The position numbers were made by a program, and so were the translations under genes. The notes beneath the pieces were generated by a model. It had not been told where the DNA came from, made no database searches, and saw only the letters and a list, made by a program, of their open reading frames with translations. A stretch of DNA of 64,000 bases from Nitrospira sp. BO4 (lineage in GTDB: Bacteria; Nitrospirota; Nitrospiria; Nitrospirales; Nitrospiraceae), in the NCBI GenBank assembly GCA_030144965.1, contig JAMPUU010000024.1, forward strand, positions 62,001-126,000, read 5' to 3'. This document shows positions 37,821 to 46,596 of this stretch, one piece after another (positions within the stretch are counted from its first letter, which is position 1; every line of letters begins with the position of its first letter).

Positions 37821-38335
37821 TGTCAGACGCGAGCAAACATCCCTCTGATCGAGGGCCCCGATCATTCCGTGCGTTGCTGCGGCAAGTGCTCCATTTGCAG
37901 GAGTCCCCCCAACGCACTGCACTGGCGTTCGCAGTCGGTGTCTTCATCGCGTTTTCTCCGGCTTACGGTCTTCACACCGCCATGGCGGTGCTGTGTACCT
38001 GGCTGTTCGGTCTCAATTTGATCGCTTTGCTCGCCGGCGCCTTCGTCAACAATCCGTGGACCATCATTCCAATCCTGGGCGCCACCTATTGGACCGGCGC
38101 ATTGCTCTTGGGACGAACCGATGCACCGAATTTCGATTGGCATGATTTGAGTTTCAGCGGAATTTATGAGCAAGTGCTTCCGTACGCTGCTCCCTTCATA
38201 CTGGGAGGGCTCGTGCTGAGCGTGCTGGGTGCCTTGCTATCCTACCCGGCTGCATATCTCTTAGTGGTCAAACACCGCAGAGAGCCGGACATGCCCGCGG
38301 CCAAGCCGTTGCCGCCTTCGGACCAGGTGGGCTAA
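37820..38335 (+). CDS. DUF2062 domain membrane protein
   Basis: 171 aa. The start shares one base with the thiL stop (TGATG), so translation is probably coupled. The DUF2062 signature is clear: SPQRTALAFAVGVFIAFSPA, then GLHTAMAVLCTWLFGLNLIA, then AGAFVNNPWTIIPILGATYW, then a C-terminal membrane segment (FILGGLVLSVLGALLSYPAA). Three or four membrane helices are likely. Function is not established; some DUF2062 proteins are fused to glycosyltransferases. Here it sits between thiL and an HD-domain gene. Confidence 0.88.
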   Translation: MSDASKHPSDRGPRSFRALLRQVLHLQESPQRTALAFAVGVFIAFSPAYGLHTAMAVLCTWLFGLNLIALLAGAFVNNPWTIIPILGATYWTGALLLGRTDAPNFDWHDLSFSGIYEQVLPYAAPFILGGLVLSVLGALLSYPAAYLLVVKHRREPDMPAAKPLPPSDQVG

Positions 38336-38349
38336 GATGCTCTCACGCC

Positions 38350-39768
38350 ATGGAATCAGCAGACCGACCGAACGCGCCATATGATGGATCGGCACTCATT
38401 GCCGATCCGATCCACAAGTACGTTACGTTCACCGTTCCTTACGCCGACCCGGATCCCCACGAGCACACCGAGAAGGACCTGATCGATTCGCCCTGGGTTC
38501 AGCGGCTGCGGTACATCTATCAGCTGCAGAGTGCCCGGTGGGTCTATCCCTCGGCCGAGCATACCCGATTCGTCCACTCCTTGGGGACGATGCACGTGGC
38601 GGGGCGATTCGCCAGACACCTGTATCCGTTTCTCAAGAAAGCCGTCAAAGATGTGCCGTCGGCCAATTATGTAGAAGAGCTCTTACGAATAACGGCCTTG
38701 GTTCACGATATCGGACACGGACCGTTTTGCCATTTCTTCGATGACAATTATCTCCATGCCTTCGGCCTGACCCATGAACGTTTGGGGCAGATCATCATCC
38801 GGGAACATTTGGCGCCGCTGATCAAGAAAATCCGCCGGAGCCCCTCAGGCCCTTTCGCGAAGGGAGAAGAGCTGAATCCGGACCAGATCGCCCATCTGAT
38901 CCTCAAAGAAAAAGGGAAAGATAATTCCCGACTCCCTCGATGGCTGAACATGCTCCAGCCGGTGATTTCCGGAAGCTATACCGGAGACAATCTGGACTAC
39001 GTCTTGAGGGATTCATATATGTGCGGCGTGGCGGTGGGTCCGGTCGATCTGACACGGTTGATTCATTACACGATCGTGACCGAGAAAGGGTTCACCATTC
39101 ACAAGACCGGACTCCCGGCACTCCAAATGTTCCTGAACACCAGGATGTACCTCTACTCCAACGTCTATTTCCATCGAACCACCAGAGCGATCGACATCCA
39201 TTTGCGGGACATCTTCGGCCAGACCATGAAGCTGCTCTGCCCGAACAACCCACAAAAGCACATGGCCGATTATCGTACCCTGACGGACTGGTCGCTCTTG
39301 GAGGAGGTCCGCGGGTGGAAACAGTCTCGCCACAAGGCCCGCCGACAATTGGGGGATGAGTGGGCGAGAATCCTGAACCGCGACGTCAAATGGAAGATGG
39401 CCTACAGCACGACCTTGAAAGAAAAAGGGCAGGAACGCGGAATGGCATTCCCCAGCCATCGGCACTTTGAGCAGCAGATCATCAAAGAACTACCGGCCGG
39501 TTTGAAGCGGCTCCCATTTCGGGTGGACATGGCCCTGTTGGACCCACGCCCCGATCCCAAGGATCGCCGTGGAAACGCCTTATACGTGTATGATCCTGGG
39601 ACGGGCCAGGTTTCCGCTGAGCCACTGGAAGAATTCTTGGACCTTCTTCCCACGAGACTCGTTCAGTTTCGGATTTATTCTCCCGACCACAATCACGACG
39701 CGATCCTGTCGCAAGCTGCCGCGACCGTGCTCAACAAGACACCGACCAGCCTCGAAACAAACTACTGA
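38350..39768 (+). CDS. HD-domain phosphohydrolase (dGTPase-like)
   Basis: 472 aa. The metal-binding HD motif is in ALVHDIGHGPFCHFFDD, and an upstream His is in EHTRFVHSLGTMHVAGRFAR, the order seen in dNTP triphosphohydrolase-like HD proteins (compare SAMHD1/YwfO). DNLDYVLRDSYMCGV has the later Asp/Arg set typical of this subgroup. No membrane segments. It probably hydrolyses a nucleotide, but the substrate cannot be read from the sequence. It is 14 bp after the DUF2062 gene in the same operon. Confidence 0.88.
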   Translation: MESADRPNAPYDGSALIADPIHKYVTFTVPYADPDPHEHTEKDLIDSPWVQRLRYIYQLQSARWVYPSAEHTRFVHSLGTMHVAGRFARHLYPFLKKAVKDVPSANYVEELLRITALVHDIGHGPFCHFFDDNYLHAFGLTHERLGQIIIREHLAPLIKKIRRSPSGPFAKGEELNPDQIAHLILKEKGKDNSRLPRWLNMLQPVISGSYTGDNLDYVLRDSYMCGVAVGPVDLTRLIHYTIVTEKGFTIHKTGLPALQMFLNTRMYLYSNVYFHRTTRAIDIHLRDIFGQTMKLLCPNNPQKHMADYRTLTDWSLLEEVRGWKQSRHKARRQLGDEWARILNRDVKWKMAYSTTLKEKGQERGMAFPSHRHFEQQIIKELPAGLKRLPFRVDMALLDPRPDPKDRRGNALYVYDPGTGQVSAEPLEEFLDLLPTRLVQFRIYSPDHNHDAILSQAAATVLNKTPTSLETNY

Positions 39769-39839
39769 TCGGCTGGTTATTGAATTTCGTTGTGATGACG
39801 TTGTGGAAGAGTTCGAGGACTGTATCTACAAGTCTGCCG

Positions 39840-40607
39840 CTAGGCCGGGATCCTGAGCGGCAGGCCTTTCATCAGCTGGGATTTTCTTGTCGTCATCATA
39901 TCCCGCTGCTCGTCCGATGGGAAATGCGGACCGTGTTTGGTCGGCGGGAACCGATTCTCAAATCGGTCGATGACCTCAAGCGCCTCCGCCTCTTCGCCCG
40001 CTTCAAGCAGCAAGTGCATGAGGCGGAGATAGGCCGGAACGAGAAACATCAAATGCCGGACTTCTTTCGACTCGTTCGCCACAAAGCGGTATCCCACGAC
40101 CGAGACATCTTGATTGATCTTTTCATAGGAGAGCGCTTCGATCATATGGACGCCCAGACGATCTGTTTCCGCGCTGATACAACGCTCCCACTGCCCGTTC
40201 ACCAAGGCCCGCACTTCTTCGGCTGACAACTGAATGCCGCCTTTTTTCATGTTCTTGCGCAGGTGCTCCAACACCCCTCGTGCTTCCAACCACCCTCCGT
40301 ACAGTCCGACCAGCGCTCCGAGACAGGGAGTCGGTCGTTTACACTTCCCGGCAAGAGGAGAAAAGTGTTTCTTCGCCACCTGAGAGGGCAAGAACACTCG
40401 GCCGCTCGATTTCGCGCACACCTCGCAGATATGGTCTGCAGCAGGCGTGACATAGACATACATACGAATGCCGGAGCGATCGAAGATATCGACGGCAAGA
40501 ATGCGACCGGCCATGATTTGCATCTGGTAGTACTGCCACACGACGAGTAGGCAGAGGATGGCCACCAAATGAACCGTTATGTCCGGAAATACCCAGCCGT
40601 CAAGCAT
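39840..40607 (-). CDS. Membrane-anchored protein with a CxxC motif, unknown function
   Basis: 255 aa. An N-terminal membrane helix (ITVHLVAILCLLVVWQYYQM) is followed by a soluble domain with CEVCAKSSGRVFLPS, CKRPTPC (two Cys) and a mostly helical C-terminal half (VPAYLRLMHLLLEAGEEAEA). The Cys cluster could bind a metal or form disulfides. There is no close family I recognise. It faces the HD-domain gene tail to tail with 71 bp between them. It may be specific to this lineage. Confidence 0.65.
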   Translation of the reverse strand: MLDGWVFPDITVHLVAILCLLVVWQYYQMQIMAGRILAVDIFDRSGIRMYVYVTPAADHICEVCAKSSGRVFLPSQVAKKHFSPLAGKCKRPTPCLGALVGLYGGWLEARGVLEHLRKNMKKGGIQLSAEEVRALVNGQWERCISAETDRLGVHMIEALSYEKINQDVSVVGYRFVANESKEVRHLMFLVPAYLRLMHLLLEAGEEAEALEVIDRFENRFPPTKHGPHFPSDEQRDMMTTRKSQLMKGLPLRIPA

Positions 40608-40842
40608 CGGCGCGCTCCTCCACCTACAGGATTAGTTGATAGACAATACCAACTAACAGACGAGTCGCCTAAAGAATTCGCTGTTTGATCAATGAGTACG
40701 GAGTCGTGCCGCCTTCGGCGGTTGAAGCGCGTGCTCCCCCACCCTCCGACCCAGTGCTCCTTCCATTCTCGTCTAAAACTGGCAAACATCATGCAGCATT
40801 TGGGGGATGACTTGGTCGTCATGTCAAACGAAGGAGGCGGCG

Positions 40843-41214
40843 ATGGCATTGACAGGGAAGCAGATGATCGCGATTGTGGCGCTTTCAATGTGGTTGGCCG
40901 TTCCATGCTATGCCCAACTCGGGGCTGGCCGACAGGATGCAGCCAACATCCTGAAGGGGATGCCTCCCGACGTCCTGGCAAAGGTCCAATCGCTGGCACA
41001 GATCCTCCAACAAGGGATCAAAGACGGCAAACTCACGGACAACGAGATCAAGCAAGGACTGATGTCCGGTCATCTGGGAGAGAAGTTACGGCAACTGAGT
41101 CCCGAAGCAGAGCAACTACTCTCTGAGATCAGCACAGCCTCGAAGAAGGGAAAAGGACCTGGGGAGGACAGCCTCATGCCGCTGCTGGGAGGATTGGGCA
41201 TCTCGCCGGAATAA
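40843..41214 (+). CDS. Small exported protein of unknown function
   Basis: About 123 aa from ATG at 40843, chosen because AAGGAGG lies about 7 bp upstream; an open frame extends to 40807. A signal peptide (MIAIVALSMWLAVPCYA then QLGAG) gives a small, mostly helical mature protein with a regular charged pattern (GLMSGHLGEKLRQLSPEAEQ). I see no known domain. Periplasmic location is likely. A stem-loop with a CCGCC/GGCGG stem lies at about 40711-40723 upstream. Confidence 0.7.
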   Translation: MALTGKQMIAIVALSMWLAVPCYAQLGAGRQDAANILKGMPPDVLAKVQSLAQILQQGIKDGKLTDNEIKQGLMSGHLGEKLRQLSPEAEQLLSEISTASKKGKGPGEDSLMPLLGGLGISPE

Positions 41215-41272
41215 GAAACACTGAGGGAAAATCCGAGTGCCATTGAGGGAACGTCTGGGAGTATGATGCAGC

Positions 41273-41593
41273 ATGATGGACACTCCTTCCGCCATGAGCC
41301 GCGCAGAAAAGGTAGCCCTCATCACCCCCTGGATCAACCCTGAAGAACGGGTCACCGTCCAGTTTGACGATCAGCGCGATATCAACAGCGAGGTGCTCGC
41401 CTGCACGGAGCGGCTGGTGGATGTGGCGTTGGAAACGACCGTGCCGCACCTCAAACAGAAGCTGTCGCTCCCGCTCAGCGACGTCGAAGTCTCAGAAGAT
41501 CCCACTCACTATACGCGTGATCCCGACAAGCCGTTACAATTCAAACGGCTACTGTTGATCGTCAAAGGTAAACGCCCGGCGATTGTGTATTGA
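41273..41593 (+). CDS. Small conserved-looking protein of unknown function
   Basis: 106 aa; ATG at 41273, 41276 or 41294 possible. No signal or membrane segment. Composition is charged and codon use fits the genome. It starts 58 bp after the exported-protein gene on the same strand. I recognise no domain. The segment PWINPEERVTVQFDDQRDI resembles nothing I can name. Confidence 0.55.
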   Translation: MMDTPSAMSRAEKVALITPWINPEERVTVQFDDQRDINSEVLACTERLVDVALETTVPHLKQKLSLPLSDVEVSEDPTHYTRDPDKPLQFKRLLLIVKGKRPAIVY

Positions 41594-41663
41594 GAGAATC
41601 GAACAGTCAGACTGCAAACCTCGCCATCGGCGCATACTGTTCGACTATTAAAACAACTTATAG

Positions 41664-41808
41664 AACCCGCGGGTTAGGAAAGCTTTTTAGCTGTCCCATT
41701 CCATCCTACTCAGGCTCACTCAGGCCAATGCTATCAGTAGTTTAAACCAAAGCACCTTCTTGGCTGGAGTTGGATGGGATGAGTTGGTGTGATGTGGGCT
41801 TGAGCACA
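41664..41808. repeat. Dispersed repeat family R1, copy a
   Basis: About 145 bp that recur, diverged, at 46826-46970. Shared blocks include GGAAAGCTTTT near the left end, CCTACTCAG with CAGGCC in the left half, and GTGGGCTTGA in the right half. This copy begins with the palindrome AACCCGCGGGTT (41662-41673); the other begins with a related imperfect palindrome. Arms such as CCATTCCATCC and GGATGGGATG are partly complementary, so it could fold as one long stem. No ORF inside. Confidence 0.6.
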
Positions 41809-41847
41809 AAATGGGGATAATTAGCGGAGCATGGTTCGGCTCATGCT

Positions 41848-42507
41848 TCACGGTGCTCGTTTCCCCAGCCATCCGGCAAGCACGCAGACCACTATGATGG
41901 TGGCCAGCGAACTGGAAGCCATTGTCATGACCGAAGGCGGTGGTGGTGCAACCGTCATCCCAACTGCAGTGAAGGCCATCAGAGAACACGCCAGTGCCGT
42001 CACCCAGAATTTCCTGGCTCGCGAGATTGGGTTGCCGGCAAGAAACAGGCAAAGTCCCGCTATGGTGATGAACGCCTCGACGGAGAGCGCCACCGACATT
42101 CTGCTCCACATACCAAGCCCCACCTTTAACGAATTCTCTCCCGCTAGCGGTAGCTCGGGAATATGCACGAGCGCATCCAGGAGCCAGTGTGAGAAGACAG
42201 CAGTGGCGACGCAAACCGCCGCGCGTAACTTCAGCGAGTTCATTCGCGGATACCAAAGGAAGGCGGCGGCACCAGCCAGGGCGGACGATGCAATGGCCGC
42301 GAGCAGACTGTGCGAATAGGGGAAGATAAACTCCGGCTGGTGGGTGGCAGCAAAGTTGTCACGAATGACGACTGATTCCCACCCCAAAAGAATGAAGGTC
42401 CAGAGCATGACATCAAGGAGGAGTGCGGCAAAGACCAGAATACCGAGATTGACGCGCCGTTCCGCCCGCCCGATGGCTAGTGCTGCACCGATGTGGCCTG
42501 CGAACAT
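41848..42507 (-). CDS. Integral membrane protein, YdjM/metal-dependent hydrolase-like
   Basis: About 219 aa from ATG at 42507 (MFAGHIGAALAIGRAERRVN); an in-frame start at 42534 is also possible. Five or more hydrophobic helices. The GHIGAALA start, an Asp in the first helix (LLDVMLWTF), a His in IFPYSHSLLAAI and HWLLDALVHIPELPL match the spacing of His/Asp in YdjM-type (DUF457-like) inner membrane proteins, which have been proposed to be membrane metal-dependent hydrolases. Function unproven. It lies within the accessory region. Confidence 0.65.
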   Translation of the reverse strand: MFAGHIGAALAIGRAERRVNLGILVFAALLLDVMLWTFILLGWESVVIRDNFAATHQPEFIFPYSHSLLAAIASSALAGAAAFLWYPRMNSLKLRAAVCVATAVFSHWLLDALVHIPELPLAGENSLKVGLGMWSRMSVALSVEAFITIAGLCLFLAGNPISRARKFWVTALACSLMAFTAVGMTVAPPPPSVMTMASSSLATIIVVCVLAGWLGKRAP

Positions 42508-42549
42508 AGTATTACGTCGCGTACGTAGTGCCAAAGCTGGACGGCGTTG

Positions 42550-43148
42550 CTATGATGCGCCCGACTCAAGCGACGACTCGTTGGGCACAAGCACGATCTT
42601 TCCTATCACCCCTCCCGTCCCGAGCAACTCATGTGCGCGCCTTGCCTTGGGAAATGGGATTCGCTGCGCGATCAACGGCTGGATCTTCCGCTGGTGTAGG
42701 AGCTCGAAGAGGGCGATCAAATCTTGTTGAAACAACACCGGTTTCACCCCGATGGTACGGGCACCAGTTCATCGGGTGGCAGGCAGACGAATTCCTCGTA
42801 CGCACCTCGAATCGGCAGCGCGGCAACCATCTGACCTGGCTCACCTCCGGAGACACCTGCGCCGAGTCGATCCACCTCAACCACTAAATCCCACCCGGGC
42901 GTGAAGGGCAGTGGAGGCGTTTCGGGATGGATGCCCTCCCGCACCATCAGGTCGGGCAAGGAGACCCCTGCGGCCAACACTCTCACCCGCACTTCACCAC
43001 TTTTCGGCTCGGGGCACTCTTCGTCAACCACACAAATGGCATCCAGTTCGCCATAGTGTGTCACGATGATGCGCGTGTGTCTCTGGATAGCTCTTTCGAT
43101 TTTGAATGTCGGCAACAACCTTCTTGACGTTTTCATTGATGGTGCCAT
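42550..43148 (-). pseudogene. Zinc-type alcohol dehydrogenase/quinone oxidoreductase, internal deletion
   Basis: The N-terminal GroES-like part reads RIIVTHYGELDAICVVDEEC, then VRVLAAGVSLPDLMVREG and FTPGWDLVVEVDRLG, and stops after VPVPSG at a TGA at 42744. The C-terminal end of the same family (ALFELLHQRKIQPLIAQRIP, then RRAHELLGTGGVIGKIVLV) follows immediately in another frame, ending at 42550. The whole nucleotide-binding middle (about 150-170 residues in relatives) is missing, so this is a deletion pseudogene. There is also no proper start: the 5' end runs into an unrelated frame. Confidence 0.8.
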
Positions 43149-43330
43149 TGACGTCCTGAACTAGAATTTTATCGATGTTACTTGTTCCATCTCTTACGAG
43201 ACGGGACCCGCTAGAAAGCGTAATCCAAGCGGGATGTTTGGCGTACTTTTGTCGCACAAATTCTGATATATCCAGACGAACACGTTGCCATGAGACATCA
43301 TTGGGAAGCCCGTGAACAAATGGGAGTGGG
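43024..43330 (-). other. Coding-like remnant of an unrecognised gene, fused to the oxidoreductase pseudogene
   Basis: On the minus strand one frame reads RPLPFVHGLPNDVSWQRVRL, then DISEFVRQKYAKHPAWITLS and SRLVRDGTSNIDKILVQDVN, with protein-like composition, but has no clear start and ends inside the oxidoreductase pseudogene in the wrong frame. A second frame of 59 codons overlaps it. I take it as the 3' part of a lost gene joined to the 5' part of the oxidoreductase. I cannot name the family. Confidence 0.35.
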
Positions 43331-43542
43331 CGCCGTATCCCCGAACTGCTTTAAGCAATTTGCTCCTCTCCATATTCTGATGGGCACTATGTAGATCTGC
43401 AGACTCGATTAACTACAGGACATGTAACTTCAACCGCTGGCTTTAGCCGGGCCGCTGGAATGAAGGTTTGGCGGTTTCACACTACGGCCACGCTGACCGG
43501 CGCACGGAAACTCAGTCCAGGTCGCCATGTCCCATAACCCCA

Positions 43543-44439
43543 CTACCTGACAGCCACCTTCTCGTCGTAAAATCGACGGATGTTTCTGGCGATGTACTCT
43601 AGGCAGTCCTCTACCGCGAAGTGGCCTGAATCGAGCCGATGCATTTCAGCCTGGGGCAAATCCCGGAAATAGGCCTCGCCGCCTTCGCGGGTGAAGAAGA
43701 TGTCGTCCTGGCCCCAGAAGATGATGGTCTTGGGACTGCGACTGCGCAGAAACTCTTGCCACTTCGGATAGAGGGTGACGTTGTTGCGGTAGTCATAAAA
43801 GAATTCCATCTGTATCCGCCGCGCCTGCGGACGCCCCATGCAGCAAGCATCCATGTTCCAGTTGTCCGGGCTGATCAACTCCGGTTTCTTGTGCCCGTGG
43901 AGATAAATGCTTCGGATAGCGTCCACTTCCAGGAAGCCCATGAGCGGCTTTTCCGATTCGGGTGTCCGTTTCTTCCACAGCGCGTTGCGGAAACCATCCC
44001 AGGCGGCCGTGAAACCCTCCTCATAGGCGTTGGTATTCTGGACGATCAGCCATTCCAACCATTCCGGGCGGCGCGCAAGGATGCGGAAGCCCACCGGACC
44101 GCCGTAGTCCTGCACGAAGAGACCGAAGCGGGTGAAGCCTTTTTGGTTCAGAAAACCCTCGACCACGTCCGAGGTCTTGTCAAAGGTGTATGAGTACTCG
44201 GTCGGATCTGGCAAGGCGCTGTTGCCGAAGCCGGGGTAATCCATCGAGATGACATGGAACTTGTGTGCCAGCGCTGGAATGAGGTTGCGGTATTGATGCG
44301 ATGAGGCTGGAAAGCCGTGGAGCAACACAAGCTTGGGACTACCGGGCCTACCCGCTTCGCGGTAAAAGATGTTGAGCCCTTGGACCTCGATGGTTCCGGT
44401 CCGCACTGTGGTGTCTGTGATGGCGGGTACGTAGTTCAT
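43543..44439 (-). CDS. Alpha/beta hydrolase (haloalkane dehalogenase / epoxide hydrolase type)
   Basis: 298 aa. Oxyanion-hole motif LLHGFPASSHQYRNLIPAL is at about residues 39-57. The nucleophile elbow VQDYGG places Asp111 as nucleophile rather than Ser, which points to haloalkane dehalogenases or epoxide hydrolases. The acid probably lies in WGQDDIFF and the catalytic His273 in LDSGHFAVED. A cap domain separates them. It should work in the cytoplasm on a halogenated, epoxide or fluoroacetate-like compound. It lies 32 bp downstream of the MOSC gene in the same direction, an accessory pair. Confidence 0.85.
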   Translation of the reverse strand: MNYVPAITDTTVRTGTIEVQGLNIFYREAGRPGSPKLVLLHGFPASSHQYRNLIPALAHKFHVISMDYPGFGNSALPDPTEYSYTFDKTSDVVEGFLNQKGFTRFGLFVQDYGGPVGFRILARRPEWLEWLIVQNTNAYEEGFTAAWDGFRNALWKKRTPESEKPLMGFLEVDAIRSIYLHGHKKPELISPDNWNMDACCMGRPQARRIQMEFFYDYRNNVTLYPKWQEFLRSRSPKTIIFWGQDDIFFTREGGEAYFRDLPQAEMHRLDSGHFAVEDCLEYIARNIRRFYDEKVAVR

Positions 44440-44471
44440 TAGAACCTCTCTTGTTGTTGGGCTTGGTTAGG

Positions 44472-45161
44472 CTACTCGGTGAAGACTGCGGCAGCGGCGG
44501 ATTCAGCGCAAGCACGGCCACGGACTAGTTGCACATTGTCGCCCACAGAGATTTCGCCGCTCTCGATCACGAAGCAATTGAGCGCGAGTTTGCCCTCGAA
44601 CCTCCGATAGATGCCGCGGGTGATTTCTTTGTCTTGGACTTGCGTGTCAGGATCGTACGAAGTCATGATGCACCGTAGGCGCAAATCCTGGACCCCAATG
44701 AGCACCGTGCCGATACGCAAGCAGCCGCCTGGCCATTCGCGCTCAGTCAATCCCTGGACGGCACCGATCACGAGGTTGGGCCGCAAGCGGCGATGGTCGT
44801 GACCGAAGGCGGCGATGGCACCGTCGGTGGCCACCAGCAACGGCAGTACATCGAAGCGTTCAATGCCGTCGTAGCGCACCAGCTTCGCGCCTGGGCTAGC
44901 TATATCTGTGACCTCGACGGCGACCTCTGGACTGTCCCATGGTCGACGGTCCACCAGAGGTTCGCCATCCAGACCCAGCGTACCCTTATGACCCAGGAAA
45001 CGTGGATGAGAGCGTGAGGTGATTACCCGTCCCCGGGCGTCCTCGACATGTACAACTCGGTCGCCTTCAATTCCGAGCGGCCCAATGCGTACCCGTTGCA
45101 GTTTCTCGCCTGCCATTGTCTTAACCGGATATCTCCAGATCTCCGTGATCTTCATGGCCAC
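44472..45161 (-). CDS. MOSC domain protein
   Basis: 229 aa; the ATG at 45155 is an alternative start. An N-terminal beta-barrel domain (ITEIWRYPVKTMAGEKLQRV, GIEGDRVVHVEDARG) is followed by a MOSC domain with the conserved Cys in LALNCFVIESGEISVGD. MOSC proteins handle molybdenum-cofactor-bound sulfur or reduce N-hydroxylated compounds (YiiM/YcbX group). There is no Fe-S domain here, so it is a short member. Substrate unknown. It is paired with the downstream hydrolase gene. Confidence 0.85.
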   Translation of the reverse strand: MAMKITEIWRYPVKTMAGEKLQRVRIGPLGIEGDRVVHVEDARGRVITSRSHPRFLGHKGTLGLDGEPLVDRRPWDSPEVAVEVTDIASPGAKLVRYDGIERFDVLPLLVATDGAIAAFGHDHRRLRPNLVIGAVQGLTEREWPGGCLRIGTVLIGVQDLRLRCIMTSYDPDTQVQDKEITRGIYRRFEGKLALNCFVIESGEISVGDNVQLVRGRACAESAAAAVFTE

Positions 45162-45370
45162 CTCTGTTCCTGTGGAGAGTACCGCTGAGTCTACTAGTGG
45201 TCTGACATGACCTATCGGTTAGTCGTCCAAAGGCTGCAATTCTTACAGTCGAATGAGTCCGGGCATGGGGCTTCGACCACTCATATAGATAGTCTCATTT
45301 TGAGGGCTGCGCGATGCTTCATCTCTCCCGTTCCCAAGTTATTAGTTTTTGAACGGGCTTTAGGATAATT

Positions 45371-45422
45371 CAAACCCCTCGAGAAATCGACTATCTCTAC
45401 TTTTGAATTTACAAGGGTTTTG
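45371..45422. repeat. Dispersed palindromic repeat family R2, copy a
   Basis: Outer arms CAAACCC (45371-45377) and GGGTTTTG (45415-45422), with the shared core GAGAAATCGAC in between and a complementary stretch TTTTGAATTT opposite. Two relatives lie at 48011-48075 and 48903-48966. Here it lies next to the scar of a deleted segment. It could act as a bidirectional terminator or be a REP-like element. Confidence 0.6.
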
Positions 45423-45429
45423 GACACGG

Positions 45430-45570
45430 ATGCCATAAATGTCTTCTGCGAGCACGGCTAGAAAGATACGTTGGACCTGATGGCGCACTAGCAGCTCCGA
45501 TCCGGCGAGACCACTTCTCTCAAGACTTCTTCTCTTGTTCTTCCAAGGCCTTCCCGGTACTCGACTCGGC
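45430..45570 (-). pseudogene. Remnant of a small membrane-protein gene and its downstream flank
   Basis: About 140 bp align with 50068-50205. The clearest part (45491-45564, roughly 85% by eye) matches the 3' end of the small membrane-protein gene at 50159-50422. Read on the minus strand it still encodes STGKALEEQEKKS and stop, against STGKALGKQEKKS. Upstream sequence for the rest of that gene is absent. The left part matches the space between that gene and the DUF2252 gene. See the deletion-scar finding. Confidence 0.6.
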
Positions 45571-45574
45571 TCCA

Positions 45575-46074
45575 TGAATGAGGTGGGCGTGAGAATAAAA
45601 TGAGTACCCTGGAGATACTGCTTGACGAAGCCGCCTCTATGCGCCTAGCATTTAACTAAGACGTTCCAGCCGCGCTGACTGGTCTTGCCCTTGCGTGTCC
45701 TGGAGCTTGCCTGGGCAACCCTCCTTCAGTCTCCGCCGCTCTAACGCCAGAATTAGCCTGCACCTCTCTTCATGAGGCACACATGAGTCCAAGGATTTAT
45801 GTGGAGCGCTTGAAAAATCCCGTGACCGACACGTGGTCTCGCCTACTCCGCGCGCCACAGCGCACGGTCACGTCGGCATGTGTGATCAGGATCAAGACCA
45901 GCGGTCAGCCATTCGGCAATCAGTTCGTCGAGATAGGCTCGCCAGAGAAGGCTGAAGAAATAGTATGACCCTCAACAGGAACCGACTGGGAGAACGAAGA
46001 CTCGGCCTGTTCTCTGGACAGTACACCCGATGGTCTCTTCCCTCTACTGGGGAGGAGATGAAAGGAGGGGAATT
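45575..46074. other. 500-bp gene-poor stretch in the accessory region
   Basis: No gene I can support. Minus-strand frames (for example one with SLLWRAYLDELIAEWLTAGL near 45900-45965) look partly protein-like but are short, have no start and hit stops. They may be remnants. The ribosome-binding site of the next gene lies at the right end. Confidence 0.3.
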
Positions 46075-46566
46075 ATGCGCCCCATTCTTGTCATCATTAT
46101 TGTGGCGATCGGTCTCGCGTGGGGTGGGAGTGTGGCCGGCCAAACCGAGCCGCCCGCGCACCAACAGCTCACGACCACGATCGAAAAGATCCAATCAGGG
46201 CTCATGTATTTCAAATCAACGGAGCGTCTGGGGCATCGTGAAGTGAGCATCCACAAGGCGGAGCGCATGGGGCTATCCCAAGCCAAGGTGGGAGATGAGG
46301 TTATCTTGGTCATCGATGATAACAACCTGTTGATCGATCTGCACAGGAAAGATATTCCAGCTGCAGGGCATCACAGCATCGCTGGCAAGTTGTCCTATGC
46401 GGACCGGCTCTGGGAAGTCATCGAGATCAACACTGCGGGACGGAAGCAAACTTTTGCTGTGGATGAATCTGCCGGCAGCAGGCTGGCTGTTCTCAAGGAA
46501 GGCCAACTCGTGCAAGTAGAGTTGAATGAAGACAACATTGTTGTCGATATCCACCCAATCCGCTGA
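46075..46566 (+). CDS. Exported protein of unknown function
   Basis: About 163 aa from ATG at 46075, preceded by AAAGGAGG; an in-frame start at 46030 has no such site. A signal peptide (ILVIIIVAIGLAWGGSVAG then QTEPP) is followed by a soluble domain of beta character: VGDEVILVIDDNNLLIDLHR, then RLAVLKEGQLVQVELNEDNI and VVDIHPIR. The repeated VxDxxN pattern suggests two similar small beta units binding a ligand. I recognise no named family. It is a likely periplasmic protein of this lineage. Confidence 0.68.
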   Translation: MRPILVIIIVAIGLAWGGSVAGQTEPPAHQQLTTTIEKIQSGLMYFKSTERLGHREVSIHKAERMGLSQAKVGDEVILVIDDNNLLIDLHRKDIPAAGHHSIAGKLSYADRLWEVIEINTAGRKQTFAVDESAGSRLAVLKEGQLVQVELNEDNIVVDIHPIR

Positions 46567-46570
46567 ATGC

Positions 46571-46596
46571 ATCGGTGTGCATGCATGTACGCCGAT
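46571..46596. terminator. Stem-loop after the exported protein gene
   Basis: Arms ATCGGTGT (46571-46578) and ACGCCGAT (46589-46596) pair over 8 bp with one G-U, around a loop that contains GCATGC. It starts 5 bp after the stop codon. No T-run follows, so rho-independent termination is doubtful; it may protect the mRNA end. Confidence 0.4.

Noticed and set aside
43024-43257. Separate small protein-coding gene on the minus strand
   Set aside because: It has no start signal and ends inside the oxidoreductase pseudogene in another frame, so I list it only as a remnant.
45892-46194. Minus-strand frame of 100 residues
   Set aside because: It overlaps the start and ribosome-binding site of the exported-protein gene and has low-complexity, shadow-like composition.
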